From Pseudomonas brassicacearum subsp. brassicacearum (lineage in GTDB: Bacteria; Pseudomonadota; Gammaproteobacteria; Pseudomonadales; Pseudomonadaceae), in contig NZ_VZPJ01000005.1 in the NCBI RefSeq assembly GCF_008801605.1, forward strand, positions 1 through 64,000: DNA of 64,000 nt. Direction: 5' to 3'. The translations under genes and the position numbers were made by a program. Below the pieces are notes generated by a model. That model made no database searches. It had not been told where the DNA came from and saw only the letters and a program-made list of their open reading frames with translations. Position 1 is the first letter of the stretch. Each line of letters begins with the position of its first letter. Shown piece after piece: positions 35,556 through 45,791 of the stretch.

Positions 35556-36338
35556 TCAGGGCTTGAGCGCTTTCTTCGGGTAGATATCGTAGCGACTGGA
35601 TTTGCCATCGAGCCCATGACTCGGCTTCGGCCCTTCGATGCACGGAGCCTTGCGTGGGCGCTTGACCACTACCCGGTGGGTCGCCAGGGCCAGGGCCGCA
35701 GCGAGCAGCGCCGGGGCGTCCGGGTCATCGCCCACCAGAGGGCGGAACAGGCGCATTTCCTTCTTCACCAAGGCGGTTTTCTCCCGGTGGGGAAACATCG
35801 GGTCCAGGTAGATCACCTGGGGCGGTTCGCCTTCCCAGTCGCGCATCACTTCGATGGAATTGCCCTTGAGCAAACGCATGCGCGCCACGATCGGCGCCAC
35901 GTCGAAATCCTCCGCCGCGCGGGCCAGGCCATCCTCCAGCAGGGCCCCAATCAACGGTTGACGCTCGATCAGGCTCATTTCGCAGCCCAGGCTGGCCAGC
36001 ACAAACGCATCCTTGCCCAACCCGGCCGTGGCATCCAGCACCCGCGGACGCACACCTTGGGCGATACCGACCGCCTTGGCGATCATCTGGCCGCTGCCGC
36101 CACCGTACAAACGCCGATGGGCTGCTCCGCCCTCGACAAAGTCCACCCGCACCGGTCCTGGCGCGTCCGGGCCCAGTTGCTGCAACTGCAATCCCTGCTC
36201 GCCGATCTGCAAGGCAAACTCGCCATCGTCCACTTGCAAAGGCAGGCCAAGCCGCTCGGCCCAGTGCTCGGCCTGCGATTGGAAGGCCGGGGCCAGGGCC
36301 TCGACATGGATGCGGCAGGCCGCGGGTTGCTCACTCAT
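35556..36338 (-). CDS. rsmJ: 16S rRNA (guanine1516-N2)-methyltransferase
   Basis: SAM-dependent methyltransferase of 260 residues for m2G1516 of 16S rRNA. The middle carries the family block [17 protein letters not shown] and the SAM loop [40 protein letters not shown] is the catalytic DPMFP region. The C-terminal [26 protein letters not shown] is highly diagnostic. Start ATG at 36338. It follows the mexL-type regulator on the other strand, as in P. aeruginosa. Confidence 0.95.
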   Translation of the reverse strand: MSEQPAACRIHVEALAPAFQSQAEHWAERLGLPLQVDDGEFALQIGEQGLQLQQLGPDAPGPVRVDFVEGGAAHRRLYGGGSGQMIAKAVGIAQGVRPRVLDATAGLGKDAFVLASLGCEMSLIERQPLIGALLEDGLARAAEDFDVAPIVARMRLLKGNSIEVMRDWEGEPPQVIYLDPMFPHREKTALVKKEMRLFRPLVGDDPDAPALLAAALALATHRVVVKRPRKAPCIEGPKPSHGLDGKSSRYDIYPKKALKP

Positions 36339-36429
36339 GGAAACATGCTCAAAAAATTAAGGATCGGCAAAAACGGCCGATAACAACGGTGAACGGCATT
36401 TTGCCAGAGCTGAGCGTCGACCGAGAAAA

Positions 36430-37050
36430 ATGTCAGACATTCAATCCACATCGATAGGCGTTATCTCCCCTTACGGCGATTACAGCCTGCGTAACACCCA
36501 AGCGCTGAGCGGCGTCAGTCACCTGTGGCAGGATTTTTTTGCCCGGGCCCTGGCCGATCAACTGGGTGATAACGCACCGGCACCTGGCAGCTACCAGCCA
36601 GTGGCCCTCGATGAAGCGGTTGAACCGACCCTCGGCGCCGAACTGCTGGAGCACATCGTCAGCCAGCGCACCTGCGAAGTGACCGAAACACCGGTCAAGC
36701 CGCCTGAGCCGCTGTTCCTGCCCATCGCTGAATTCGAACTCGACCTGCTGGACAAGCCGTTCCCGCCTTTCCCAGCGGAAGAAATCGCCGCCCAGCAAAA
36801 ACAGCAGACCTTCGAAAGCAATTGGGTTCGCCCACTCGTCCTCACCGCCGGCCAACCACTGCCGGAGCCCGGCCCTGCACCGCAACCGCGCCCACTGCAC
36901 CTGCCGATTGCCGAGTTCGAACTCGACCTGCTGGACAAGCCGTTCCCGCCCTTCCCGGAAGAGGAATTGGTGGCGCAGCAGAAACAACTGGACTTCGACA
37001 CCCGCTGGGCACGTCCGATCGTGCTGCAGAACCTGCGCATCGCCGCTTAA
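36430..37050 (+). CDS. Hypothetical protein with a duplicated 45-residue module
   Basis: A 206-residue acidic, proline-rich protein starting MSDIQSTSIGVISPYGDYSL. Two near-identical modules (about residues 92-137 and 153-198) share PIAEFELDLLDKPFPPFP, then EE and AQQKQ. The period is 61 residues (183 nt) and 35 consecutive bases are identical between the copies. There is no signal peptide or membrane helix. The EFELDLLDKPFPPFP motif looks like a repeated short docking peptide. I do not recognise the family. It is divergent from rsmJ; the ATG is preceded by CCGAGAAAA. Confidence 0.75.
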   Translation: MSDIQSTSIGVISPYGDYSLRNTQALSGVSHLWQDFFARALADQLGDNAPAPGSYQPVALDEAVEPTLGAELLEHIVSQRTCEVTETPVKPPEPLFLPIAEFELDLLDKPFPPFPAEEIAAQQKQQTFESNWVRPLVLTAGQPLPEPGPAPQPRPLHLPIAEFELDLLDKPFPPFPEEELVAQQKQLDFDTRWARPIVLQNLRIAA

Positions 37051-37051
37051 A

Positions 37052-37750
37052 TCAGCGACAGATCCACCAAGGCCCCACATCCAGATGAAAATGGTTGCGG
37101 TGCGCCGCGTTGTAATCCGGGCTCAAGACCACACTGAACATATCGCAGGCACCGTCGCGGGCCTGACGTAGAAAGCGCGCATCGGCATTGTCCTTGGGCC
37201 AGTCCTTGAGCACGCTGACCGTGCGCCCATCGGCCAGGCGAAACCCGGCGATGTCCAGCGCACTGGCAGTGGCGTGCTGGCTACGCGAGCCGTTCTCACG
37301 ACCGTACATGTTGCGACAGGCGAAACTGCCGAGGTGATCGACTCGCGTCACTTTCTGCCCATAGACCGCCGCTGCCGCCGGCTGCAACCCATGGCGCTCG
37401 AACAGCGCGAAGGCCACGGCCAGCGGGCAACTGGCGAGGAAACTGCTGCTCAGCGCTACCTCACCGCCCTGCACCCTCAGCACGTTGGTCAGCGGGCAAT
37501 CGGTATTGGCGCCGCTGTCAGCCTGGCGAGCGGTGCGCAGCCCCGACGTGGCGAGGGCCTGGTCGCACAGCTGTGGGTCGTTGCGCAGGGCCATGAGCTT
37601 GAAACGGGTCAGCAGGTTCGGCGCAAGGTTGACGTCCAGGGGCGCCCAGGGATTCCATTGGGGCGGCACCGCCACCCAGCCGCGCCATACCCCCAGCACT
37701 GCGACGCCAACGAGCAGTGCCACGACCGCAAGAACTTTCAAAAACCGCAC
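37052..37750 (-). CDS. Extensin-like family protein
   Basis: A 232-residue membrane-anchored protein. After an N-terminal helix (FLKVLAVVALLVGVAVLGVW) comes the extensin-like C-terminal domain: CPLTNVLRVQGGEVALSSSF, then SCPLAVAFALFERHGLQPAA, GSFACRNMYG, SQHATASALDIAGF and NHFHLDVGPWW. The histidine/aspartate pattern resembles a zinc peptidase related to D-Ala-D-Ala peptidases, but activity is unproven. I chose a GTG start at 37750 with GAGG before it; the longer frame upstream is arginine/serine-rich and overlaps the neighbour. It lies 16 nt after the PEP-mutase-family gene. Confidence 0.88.
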   Translation of the reverse strand: MRFLKVLAVVALLVGVAVLGVWRGWVAVPPQWNPWAPLDVNLAPNLLTRFKLMALRNDPQLCDQALATSGLRTARQADSGANTDCPLTNVLRVQGGEVALSSSFLASCPLAVAFALFERHGLQPAAAAVYGQKVTRVDHLGSFACRNMYGRENGSRSQHATASALDIAGFRLADGRTVSVLKDWPKDNADARFLRQARDGACDMFSVVLSPDYNAAHRNHFHLDVGPWWICR

Positions 37751-37766
37751 GATGTTGCCTCGGGCA

Positions 37767-38588
37767 TCAACCCTTGAATAATTGGTTGGCCTGCTTGAAC
37801 GGCATCGAGCGGCGCGTGAAGGTGAACGTGCCCTGCTGCTGGATTTCCTCGGCGGCGCGGAAGAACTCGCCAAGCGCGGCCAGGGCCAACGCCGATCCGA
37901 CGCTGATGCGCTTGACGCCCAACTCGCTCAACTGCGCGACGGTCAGGTCCAGCGCCCCGGACATCAGCACATTCACCGGTTTCGGCGCCACGGCCCGCAC
38001 CACGGCAAGCACTTGCTCGGCGCTGCTCAGCCCCGGGGCGTACAACACGTCGGCACCTGCGTCTGCGAAAGCCTTCAAGCGGCGAATGGTGTCGTCCAGG
38101 TCCGGATTGCCGTGCAGGAAGTTCTCCGCCCGGGCCGTCAGCAGGAAGGGATACGGCAGGCTGCGCACCGCGTCGGCGGCGGCCTTGACCCGCGCCACGG
38201 CATGGTCGAAGCAATAGATCGGGCTGTCTTCGCGCCCCGTGGCATCTTCGATCGAACCACCCACCGCACCGGCCTGCGCCGCACGGAGCAGGTTACGCGC
38301 GCAATCGTCGGGGGCATCGGCAAAACCGTTCTCCAGGTCTACAGCCACGGGCAGGTCGGTGGCCGCCACAATCGCCCGCACATTGGCCAGCGTGTCCTCC
38401 AGGCCCAGCGCGCCATCGGGCCGGCCCAAGGAAAAGGCGTGGCCGGCGCTGGTGGTCGCCAGGGTTTCAAAGCCGAGGCTGGCCAGCATCTTGGCCGAAC
38501 CGGCATCCCACGGGTTGGGAATGACAAAAGCCCCTTCACGTTCGTGCAAGGCCTTGAACGCCTGGGCTCGACGAGTTTGCGCATCCAT
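37767..38588 (-). CDS. Isocitrate lyase / PEP mutase superfamily protein
   Basis: A 273-residue TIM-barrel protein of the ICL/PEPM group, which cleaves or forms C-C or C-P bonds on 2- or 3-carbon acids. FVIPNPWDAGSAKMLASLGF and TSAGHAFSLG match the phosphate/substrate loop. VDLENGFAD and SIEDATGRED give the metal-binding acids, and FLLTARAENFL is the arginine strand. The KKCGH catalytic loop of isocitrate lyase is absent, so it is an oxaloacetate-decarboxylase- or carboxyphosphonoenolpyruvate-type member with unknown substrate. It probably shares a transcript with the extensin-like gene. Confidence 0.9.
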   Translation of the reverse strand: MDAQTRRAQAFKALHEREGAFVIPNPWDAGSAKMLASLGFETLATTSAGHAFSLGRPDGALGLEDTLANVRAIVAATDLPVAVDLENGFADAPDDCARNLLRAAQAGAVGGSIEDATGREDSPIYCFDHAVARVKAAADAVRSLPYPFLLTARAENFLHGNPDLDDTIRRLKAFADAGADVLYAPGLSSAEQVLAVVRAVAPKPVNVLMSGALDLTVAQLSELGVKRISVGSALALAALGEFFRAAEEIQQQGTFTFTRRSMPFKQANQLFKG

Positions 38589-38621
38589 GTAGTTCGCTCC
38601 TGAGCAGAGAAGGAATGGGCC

Positions 38622-39482
38622 TCAGAGCAAACCCAGTTGCTCGGCGGCGGGCTCTCTATATAGCTCAGGCAGGGCCGGCAATCCAGGCAAACGACTCATC
38701 AGGCGAGTGTGGAAGCGTTGCGCGAGTTTGGCCGCCAGCAGGTTGTCGGCGGTGTGCAGGAAGATATAGGGCGTGCGCCCCTCTTCGATCCATCCGGCGA
38801 TTTTTTCCACCCACGGCGTCAGGAACGGTTCATTGGCTTCCAGCACCGGATGACCGATGAAGCGCACTTGCGGACATTGGGTGAACGCCGCAGGCCGGAG
38901 CGGCACGCGAGGCTTTTTCGATTGCGCGTGAAGCACCGCAGGATCAAGCGAGGTGCAACTGAACAAGGCCCGGGGATCGAGACAGATGCGTTCAACACCA
39001 CGATCGAGCAACAGGCGATTGAGGCGCCGTTCGGCATCGCCCTTGGCGAAGAACTCATCGTGACGGACCTCCACGGCCAAGGGGCGCTGCAAGGCGTCGA
39101 TGAACCCCGCCAGTTCCGGCAACCGATTCGGGGTGAAGGCCTTGGACAGTTGCAGCCAGTACGGCGAGACGCGCTCACCCAAGGGACTGAGCAGTTGCAG
39201 GAAGGTTTCGGTGGCCGTCAGGCGCTCGCGCAAGTCGCCGTTGTGGCTGATGTCACCGGGAAACTTGGCGGTGAAGCGAAAGTGCTCGGGCATGATTTCG
39301 GCCCAGCGCTGGACCGTGGCCGCAGACGGGCTGGCGTAGAAGGTCGTATTGCCTTCCACGGCATTGAACACTTGGGAATAGAGATTCAGGAAGTCGGTGC
39401 TTTTGGCGTCCTGGGGATAAAGATAATCACGCCAGGCGTTTTCGCTCCAGGAGGGGCAGCCCAGGTAGTAAGGCAAGACCAT
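38622..39482 (-). CDS. DUF72 family protein
   Basis: A 286-residue TIM-barrel-like protein of DUF72 (YecE group). Marks are YLGCPSWSENAWRDYLYP, FNAVEGNTTFYASPS, FRFTAKFPGDISH, PLAVEVRHDEFF and RTPYIFLHTADNLLAAKLA. Function is not established. The ATG at 39482 shares one base with the stop of the upstream small gene (TGATG). A 13-residue longer reading would run into that gene and is rejected. Confidence 0.92.
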   Translation of the reverse strand: MVLPYYLGCPSWSENAWRDYLYPQDAKSTDFLNLYSQVFNAVEGNTTFYASPSAATVQRWAEIMPEHFRFTAKFPGDISHNGDLRERLTATETFLQLLSPLGERVSPYWLQLSKAFTPNRLPELAGFIDALQRPLAVEVRHDEFFAKGDAERRLNRLLLDRGVERICLDPRALFSCTSLDPAVLHAQSKKPRVPLRPAAFTQCPQVRFIGHPVLEANEPFLTPWVEKIAGWIEEGRTPYIFLHTADNLLAAKLAQRFHTRLMSRLPGLPALPELYREPAAEQLGLL

Positions 39483-39793
39483 CAGATGTAGAGATCGAGA
39501 CCCAGCACTTCCATATCCCAATCGACGAAACCGGCGGTGCTCAGGTAGCTCGCCAGGGCCGTGGCGACACTGCGGCTCATTGCACGGTGATAGAGCATGT
39601 CTTGCTGGCGGGCGGGAAGATTGCTCAGGCGTTGCGCGGAGGCTTTGGCGGCACGGGCGGCCAATTGCTCTTCAGACGGGAACTCCAGTTCGCCATCGAT
39701 ATCATCATCGAAGGATTCTTGCTCAGCGATTTTGCCTGCACGAGGCTTGCGCTTGATGGGATAGGACTGGGATGAAAAGCCGTCTATACGCAT
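39482..39793 (-). CDS. Conserved small hypothetical protein
   Basis: A 103-residue protein that starts MRIDGFSSQSYPIKRKPRAG, has an acidic patch (EQESFDDDIDGELEFPSEE), and ends with a helix (MSRSVATALASYLSTAGF) and VLGLDLYI. No membrane segment or known motif. Its stop overlaps the start of the DUF72 gene, so the two are translated together. Upstream it has an AT-rich stretch with no further gene. Confidence 0.8.
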   Translation of the reverse strand: MRIDGFSSQSYPIKRKPRAGKIAEQESFDDDIDGELEFPSEEQLAARAAKASAQRLSNLPARQQDMLYHRAMSRSVATALASYLSTAGFVDWDMEVLGLDLYI

Positions 39794-39976
39794 AACAGAA
39801 TGCTCGGTATCAATGATGGCAATTTAGCGGCACTTTCGCAGCCGCGCAAATGCGCAAGTGATAACTAGAACACATAAAGCCCAAAAGGTTTAAAAACGGC
39901 CTGAAAAAATGACGACTGGCAATATTGGGTGTGACTTTTGGGGGCGTAAATAACTTTGAGAAGAGGAATGACTTTT
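39794..39976. other. AT-rich gene-free stretch
   Basis: Lower GC than its surroundings, with A-rich runs such as GGTTTAAAAACGG. It probably holds the promoter of the small hypothetical gene. I see no coding frame or clear hairpin. Confidence 0.5.
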
Positions 39977-40090
39977 GATCGTTCCTCACACTCCGCGTGG
40001 GAATGCCGCCAGGGACGCTCCGCGTTCCGCTTCTGGAAGGTGACGCAGAGCGTCACGGGATGCATTACCACGCAGAGCGTGGGAACGATC
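39977..40090. repeat. GATCGTTCC...GGAACGATC repeat, full copy
   Basis: Begins GATCGTTCCTCACACTCCGC and ends GCAGAGCGTGGGAACGATC, with inner palindromic parts GGGACGCTCCGCGTTCC and GACGCAGAGCGTCACG. It matches the copies at 13295 and 50046. A second, partial copy begins 21 nt later. Confidence 0.85.
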
Positions 40091-40110
40091 AGGCTGCGGC
40101 GGCGGTGGAA

Positions 40111-40170
40111 GATCGTTCCTCACGCTCCGCGTGGGAATGCCGCCAGGGACGCTCCGCGTTCCGCTTCTGG
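40111..40170. repeat. Partial second copy of the same repeat, next to tsaB
   Basis: Repeats the first 60 nt or so of the element at 39977 almost exactly (one change, CACGCTC for CACACTC) and stops 10 nt from the tsaB stop codon. The right half is missing. Confidence 0.85.
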
Positions 40171-40179
40171 AGGCTGGGT

Positions 40180-40857
40180 TTATCGCTCGGATTTTGGCGT
40201 TGCGACCTTGTCCCGCAAGTACACCGGCTGCGCATCATCGGCCACAATGGCTTCACCACGGGCCCAGGCGAAGCGCGCCAGGGCCAGCAGGTCTTCGGCG
40301 TGAGGCAGCAAGGTGGCGTCCTGGCCGGTCAGGCTGACGGCGATGCGCTCGCCGTAGCCCCAGCCGGTACCGGCACCGAACCAATCACCGTCGGCCCCGC
40401 TCGGCAACGCCGCCGCTTCGGGCGGCAATACCGCTTCGGCACCCACCAGACGCATCTCGCCGTCGGTTTCGCGATAGCAGCCCCAGTACACCTCGTCCAT
40501 GCGCGCATCGATGGCCGCTGCGACTTGGCGGGCGCCTTGTTCGCGCAAAGCGCGCTGGGCCAGCACCGCCAGGTTCGACACCGGCAACACCGGCCGCTCC
40601 AGGGCAAACGCCAGTCCTTGCACCACGCCGATGGCGATGCGCACGCCGGTAAAAGCCCCCGGCCCGCGACCGAAGGCAATCGCGTCCACTGCCTGCAAGG
40701 TCGTCCCGGCATCGCTCAGCAGTTTCTGGATCATCGGCAACAGCTTCTGCGCATGCAGGCGCGGGATCACCTCGTAATGGCTCGTGACCTTGCCGTCGTG
40801 CAGCAAGGCAACGGAGCAAGCTTCAGTCGCGGTGTCCAGGGCCAGCAAGGTGCTCAT
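40180..40857 (-). CDS. tsaB: TsaB, partner of the t6A tRNA-modifying complex
   Basis: A 225-residue ASKHA-fold protein that with TsaD and TsaE attaches threonylcarbamoyl to A37 of ANN-decoding tRNAs. It starts MSTLLALDTATEACSVALL and has FGRGPGAFTGVRIAIGVVQG and VLPVSNLAVLAQRA. It lacks the metal-binding histidines of TsaD, as expected. It is downstream of adk on the same strand with a strong terminator between them. TcdA, which acts later on the same tRNA base, is encoded at 22 kb. Confidence 0.96.
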   Translation of the reverse strand: MSTLLALDTATEACSVALLHDGKVTSHYEVIPRLHAQKLLPMIQKLLSDAGTTLQAVDAIAFGRGPGAFTGVRIAIGVVQGLAFALERPVLPVSNLAVLAQRALREQGARQVAAAIDARMDEVYWGCYRETDGEMRLVGAEAVLPPEAAALPSGADGDWFGAGTGWGYGERIAVSLTGQDATLLPHAEDLLALARFAWARGEAIVADDAQPVYLRDKVATPKSER

Positions 40858-40900
40858 CGATGTGTCCGTAAATCAGGTGGAAAAAAAGTGCGCCAGTATA

Positions 40901-40934
40901 AACAACTACGGCCCGCAAGCGGGCCGTAGTTGTT
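40901..40934 (-). terminator. Strong terminator hairpin after adk
   Basis: AACAACTACGGCCCGC and GCGGGCCGTAGTTGTT form a perfect 16-bp stem with a 2-nt loop. On the minus strand it is followed by TATACTGG, so the T tract is short and comes mostly from the stem itself. It separates adk from tsaB. Confidence 0.7.
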
Positions 40935-40951
40935 GCAACTGATCAGACTTT

Positions 40952-41884
<933 letters not shown>

Positions 41885-41890
41885 CTAACC

Positions 41891-44521
41891 TTAGCCGGTA
41901 TTGCGCAAACCGGCGGCAATCCCCGCCACAGACACCAGCAACGCCTGTTCCACGGGGCTGCCCTGGGCTACATCCTGCTGCCGCGAGCGCGCCAACAGTT
42001 CGGCCTGCAACAGGTGCAGCGGGTCAAGGTAAGTGTTGCGCAGACGAATGAATTCCAGCGTGGCTGGGCTATGTGCCAGTAGCTGCGACTGACCGGTCAA
42101 CCCAAGGACCACCGAGCAGGCCTGCGACAATAGGTCGCGTAAATGCGCACCCAAAGGCAGCAGCCCAGGTTCCACCAAACGCTCGTCGTAGGAGCGGGCA
42201 ATATCGGCGTCGGCCTTGGCCAGCACCATCTCCAGCATGTCGATGCGGGTCCGGAAGAACGGCCATTGCTCGCGCATCTGCCCCAGCAACTCACCTTCGC
42301 CACGCTCCAGGGCCTTGCTCAGTGCGGTTTCCCAGCCGAGCCAGGCCGGCAGCATCAGGCGGGTCTGGGTCCAGCCGAAGATCCACGGGATCGCCCGCAG
42401 GCTTTCGATGCCACCGGCCCGACGCTTGGCCGGACGGCTGCCCAGGGGCAGGCGCCCCAGTTCCTGCTCGGGGGTGGACTGGCGGAAGTACTCGACAAAT
42501 TGCGGGTTTTCCCGCACCACGGCGCGGTAGGCCTTGACGCCATCGGCCGCCAGTTCGTCCATCAGGTGCCGCCACTGCGGCGTGGGCGGCGGCGGTGGCA
42601 GCAGCGTCGCTTCAAGCACCGCAGCGAGATAAAGGTTGAGGTTCTGTTCGGCGATGTCCGGCAGGCCGAATTTGAAACGAATCATTTCACCTTGCTCAGT
42701 GGTACGGAAACGCCCGGCCACCGAACCCGGCGGCTGGGACAGGATCGCCGCGTGCGCCGGACCACCACCACGGCCCACGGTGCCGCCGCGACCATGGAAC
42801 AACAGCAGTTCGACTTGCTGCTCGCGGCAGATGTCCACCAACCGCTCCTGGGCCCGATACTGCGCCCAGGCCGCCGCGGTGGTCCCGGCGTCCTTGGCCG
42901 AATCGGAATAGCCGATCATCACTTCCTGAGGACCTTGCAGCCGCGAGCGATAGCCGGGCAGCAGCAACAGCCGCTCGATCACCGGCCCGGCGTTGTCCAG
43001 GTCGGCCAGGGTCTCGAACAGCGGCACCACCCGCATTGGCCGCAACACGCCGGCGTCCTTCAATAACAGCTGCACCGCGAGGACATCGGAAGCCGCACCG
43101 GCCATGGAGATCACGTAGGAACCCAGGGATGCCGCTGGCGCCGCAGCCACTTCCCGGCACGTCGCCAAAACTTCCGCCGTGTCAGCCGATGGCTTGAAAT
43201 GGGCCGGCAGCAGCGGACGCCGGTTGCTCAGTTCCGCCAGCAAGAAGCTGATGCGCTGCTCCTCGTTCCAATCCTCATAGCGCCCCAGGCCCAGGTAGTC
43301 GGTTATTTCCGTCATGGCAGCGGTATGGCGCGTCGAGTCCTGGCGCACGTCGAGGCGCACCAGGAACAGGCCGAAGGTCACTGCCCGGCGCAGGCAATCT
43401 AGCAGCGGCCCGTCGGCAATCACGCCCATGCCGCATTCGTGCAACGAGTGGTAGCACAGCTCCAGGGGGTCCAGCAGCTCGCGGTTGTGCTGCAACACAT
43501 CGGCGCTTGGCGGCGTGGCGGCGCTCAGGGAGGCGTGGGCCCAGTTGCGAGTGGCGCGCAGGCGTTCACGCAGTTGCTTGAGCACGGCGCGATAAGGTTC
43601 GGCGCTGTCGCCGGCCTGGGCACGCAAGGCCTCGCTGGCGTGTTGCATCGACAGCTCGGCCGCCAGTTGATCGACGTCACGCAGGTACAGGTCCGCCGCC
43701 ATCCACCGCGCCAGCAACAGCACCTCGCGGGTCACGGCGGCGGTAACATTCGGGTTGCCGTCACGGTCGCCGCCCATCCACGAGGCAAAACGGATCGGCG
43801 CGGCCTCCAGCGGCAGGCGCAAGCCGGTGGCGGCATGCAGCGCCTGGTCAGCCTTGCGCAGGTAATTGGGAATGGCCTGCCACAGCGAGTGCTCGATTAC
43901 CGCGAACCCCCACTTGGCCTCGTCCACCGGGGTCGGCCGGGTGCGGCGGATTTCTTCAGTGTGCCAGGCTTCGGCGATCAAGCGTTGCAGGCGTTCGTGA
44001 ATCTGCGCGCGCTCGGCGCTGGTCAGGTCGCGGTGATCCTGGGCGGCCAATTGCGCGGCAATGGCGTCGTATTTCTGGATCAGCGTACGGCGAGCCACTT
44101 CCGTGGGGTGGGCCGTGAGAACCAATTCGATCTCCAGCCGCCCCAATTGCCGGGCCAGGGCCTCTGCGCCATGGCCTTCGGCCCGCAACCGGGCGAGCAA
44201 CTCGGGCAACACCCGCGCCTCGAAGGGTTCCGGCTGCGATTCTTCGCGGCGGTGGATAAGTTGGTATTGCTCGGCGATGTTGGCCAGGTTGAGAAACTGG
44301 TTGAACGCCCGCGCCACCGGCAGCAGTTCGTCCTCGCTCAACTGGTTGAGGCTGGCGCTGAGTTCGGCGTCCACGGAACCGCGTCGATCAGCCTTGGCAC
44401 CCTTGCGGATCTGCTCGATCTTGTCGAGAAACGTGTCCCCGTATTGTTCACGGATGGTGTTGCCCAATAGCTCACCGAGCAGGTGAACGTCTTCGCGCAA
44501 GCGTGCATCGATATCGGTCAT
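41891..44521 (-). CDS. ppc: Phosphoenolpyruvate carboxylase
   Basis: Fixes bicarbonate onto PEP to refill oxaloacetate. It has 876 residues from the ATG at 44521; GGAG is eight bases before it, whereas an ATG two codons upstream would be too close. The catalytic histidine is in [15 protein letters not shown]. The second block, [19 protein letters not shown], and the C-terminal [19 protein letters not shown] are both intact. It is divergent from the next small gene. Confidence 0.98.
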   Translation of the reverse strand: MTDIDARLREDVHLLGELLGNTIREQYGDTFLDKIEQIRKGAKADRRGSVDAELSASLNQLSEDELLPVARAFNQFLNLANIAEQYQLIHRREESQPEPFEARVLPELLARLRAEGHGAEALARQLGRLEIELVLTAHPTEVARRTLIQKYDAIAAQLAAQDHRDLTSAERAQIHERLQRLIAEAWHTEEIRRTRPTPVDEAKWGFAVIEHSLWQAIPNYLRKADQALHAATGLRLPLEAAPIRFASWMGGDRDGNPNVTAAVTREVLLLARWMAADLYLRDVDQLAAELSMQHASEALRAQAGDSAEPYRAVLKQLRERLRATRNWAHASLSAATPPSADVLQHNRELLDPLELCYHSLHECGMGVIADGPLLDCLRRAVTFGLFLVRLDVRQDSTRHTAAMTEITDYLGLGRYEDWNEEQRISFLLAELSNRRPLLPAHFKPSADTAEVLATCREVAAAPAASLGSYVISMAGAASDVLAVQLLLKDAGVLRPMRVVPLFETLADLDNAGPVIERLLLLPGYRSRLQGPQEVMIGYSDSAKDAGTTAAAWAQYRAQERLVDICREQQVELLLFHGRGGTVGRGGGPAHAAILSQPPGSVAGRFRTTEQGEMIRFKFGLPDIAEQNLNLYLAAVLEATLLPPPPPTPQWRHLMDELAADGVKAYRAVVRENPQFVEYFRQSTPEQELGRLPLGSRPAKRRAGGIESLRAIPWIFGWTQTRLMLPAWLGWETALSKALERGEGELLGQMREQWPFFRTRIDMLEMVLAKADADIARSYDERLVEPGLLPLGAHLRDLLSQACSVVLGLTGQSQLLAHSPATLEFIRLRNTYLDPLHLLQAELLARSRQQDVAQGSPVEQALLVSVAGIAAGLRNTG

Positions 44522-44701
44522 CAGCATTTCTCCAGCAAAAAAGTCCGGACAGCTCTTGGATTAGAGAGTGCCGATGCCCACCGTTTCTGACAAGCGACGA
44601 AGGGACTTTAAACCTTGCAGGACAAAGCTAGTCTCATGATTAAGCCACACCACGGCTTGTCACTCACCGCGCCTGCCACGAGCAGGCTTATTGAGGTCAT
44701 C

Positions 44702-45046
44702 ATGAAAATTCGTGAGCTTGCCCAGCATTGGGAAGAAAACGCCAAGGGCCGTCTGACCCAGACTGGCTACACGATTCATCTGGACGTGGAAGCCGCCGCA
44801 CGGCTGGCGGCGATCTGCGACATGTACCCCAAGCGCCAGCCCGAGGAGCTGCTCGGCGAGCTGATCGGGGCGGCACTGGAAGAGCTGGAAGCAAGCTTCC
44901 CCTACATCAAGGGTTCGCAAGTCGTCGCGACCGATGAAGAAGGCGACCCGCTGTACGAAGACGTGGGTCCGACCCCGCGATTCCTCGCCTTGTCCCGGCG
45001 GCATCTGCACGAACTTTCCTCGCAGAACGACAAATCCAAACACTGA
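44702..45046 (+). CDS. Conserved hypothetical protein next to ppc
   Basis: A 114-residue protein starting MKIRELAQHWEENAKGRL. The segment TIHLDVEAAARLAAICDMYP followed by LLGELIGAALEELEASFPY has the look of a ribbon-helix-helix-like domain, but I cannot confirm it. The rest is acidic. A gene of this kind follows ppc in other pseudomonads. The ATG at 44702 is the one after TTGAGGTCATC. Longer upstream reading lacks a ribosome site. Function unknown. Confidence 0.8.
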   Translation: MKIRELAQHWEENAKGRLTQTGYTIHLDVEAAARLAAICDMYPKRQPEELLGELIGAALEELEASFPYIKGSQVVATDEEGDPLYEDVGPTPRFLALSRRHLHELSSQNDKSKH

Positions 45047-45139
45047 CCGCTTTCATTCCTGGTTGCGACTTTCCGGCGCGATGCTTTCCCACCCGCGCCG
45101 GAATACCGCTGCGCGCCTTGAAAGTTCAGCTTTTCTGCG

Positions 45140-45157
45140 ACTGACCGATCAGTCAGT
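45140..45157. promoter_or_regulatory. 18-bp palindrome, TetR-operator-like
   Basis: ACTGACCGATCAGTCAGT: arms ACTGAC and GTCAGT around a GATC core, with one mismatched pair. Such ACTGAC-type palindromes are common TetR-family sites. It lies 30 nt before the proposed AlgU promoter of the lipoprotein pair. No matching regulator gene is adjacent. Confidence 0.45.
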
Positions 45158-45186
45158 AATTCTTTTGGCGAATGGCCATCTTCGCT

Positions 45187-45214
45187 GAACTTTTGAAAAA
45201 CGCCTCGGGTCACA
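45187..45214 (+). promoter_or_regulatory. AlgU (sigma-22/sigma-E type) promoter for the lipoprotein pair
   Basis: GAACTT (45187-45192), exactly 17 nt, then TCACA (45210-45214), close to the AlgU consensus GAACTT-N16/17-TCtgA. The first lipoprotein ATG is 115 nt downstream. In P. aeruginosa the matching genes PA3691-lptF are AlgU-dependent, which supports the call. Confidence 0.65.
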
Positions 45215-45329
45215 CCGAGTAACCATACTGGAACGGTTGTTTAAATAAACGCGCCTTGGCGCCAGCACCAAACCAGACGTCACGGCTTCGGTCCCAGCAT
45301 GGATTTGTAGTTTTTTCAGGAGTTTTCCA

Positions 45330-45743
45330 ATGGAGTTGAAGCCTATGAATACCTGCACTGCCAAACCCTCGTCCACTGGCCTGCGCGGCTTGAAGTTGGC
45401 TGCCCTGGCGATCGGTAGCAGCTTCATTCTCGCCGGTTGCGCCGGTAATCCACCTTCGGAGCAGTACGCGGTGACCCAATCGGCGGTCAATAGCGCCGTC
45501 AGCGCCGGCGGTACCGAATTCGCGGCTGTGGAAATGAAATCGGCCCAGGACAAACTCAAGCAGGCCGAAATCGCCATGCATGACAAGAAATACGACGAAG
45601 CCAAGCGTCTGGCCGAACAGGCCGAGTGGGACGCCCGCGTCGCCGAGCGCAAGGCTCAGGCCGCCAAGGCCGAACAAGCACTCAAGGACTCTCAGAAAGG
45701 GGTTCAGGAACTGCGTCAGGAAGGCATGAACAAGGTTCAGTAA
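45330..45743 (+). CDS. DUF4398 lipoprotein
   Basis: A 137-residue lipoprotein with a longer N-terminus: the lipobox ILAGC puts the acylated cysteine at 37. The mature part is a charged helix with AVEMKSAQDKLKQAEIAMHD, KRLAEQAEWDARVAERKAQA and LKDSQKGVQELRQ, a coiled-coil typical of DUF4398. The ATG at 45330 has CAGGAG seven bases upstream. It lies 48 nt before the OmpA-like gene and probably shares its AlgU-type promoter. Likely a partner lipoprotein at the outer membrane. Confidence 0.88.
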   Translation: MELKPMNTCTAKPSSTGLRGLKLAALAIGSSFILAGCAGNPPSEQYAVTQSAVNSAVSAGGTEFAAVEMKSAQDKLKQAEIAMHDKKYDEAKRLAEQAEWDARVAERKAQAAKAEQALKDSQKGVQELRQEGMNKVQ

Positions 45744-45791
45744 GCCGTTCACGCCACGACGTACTTCTCATTGATAAAAGGACGACAGACT

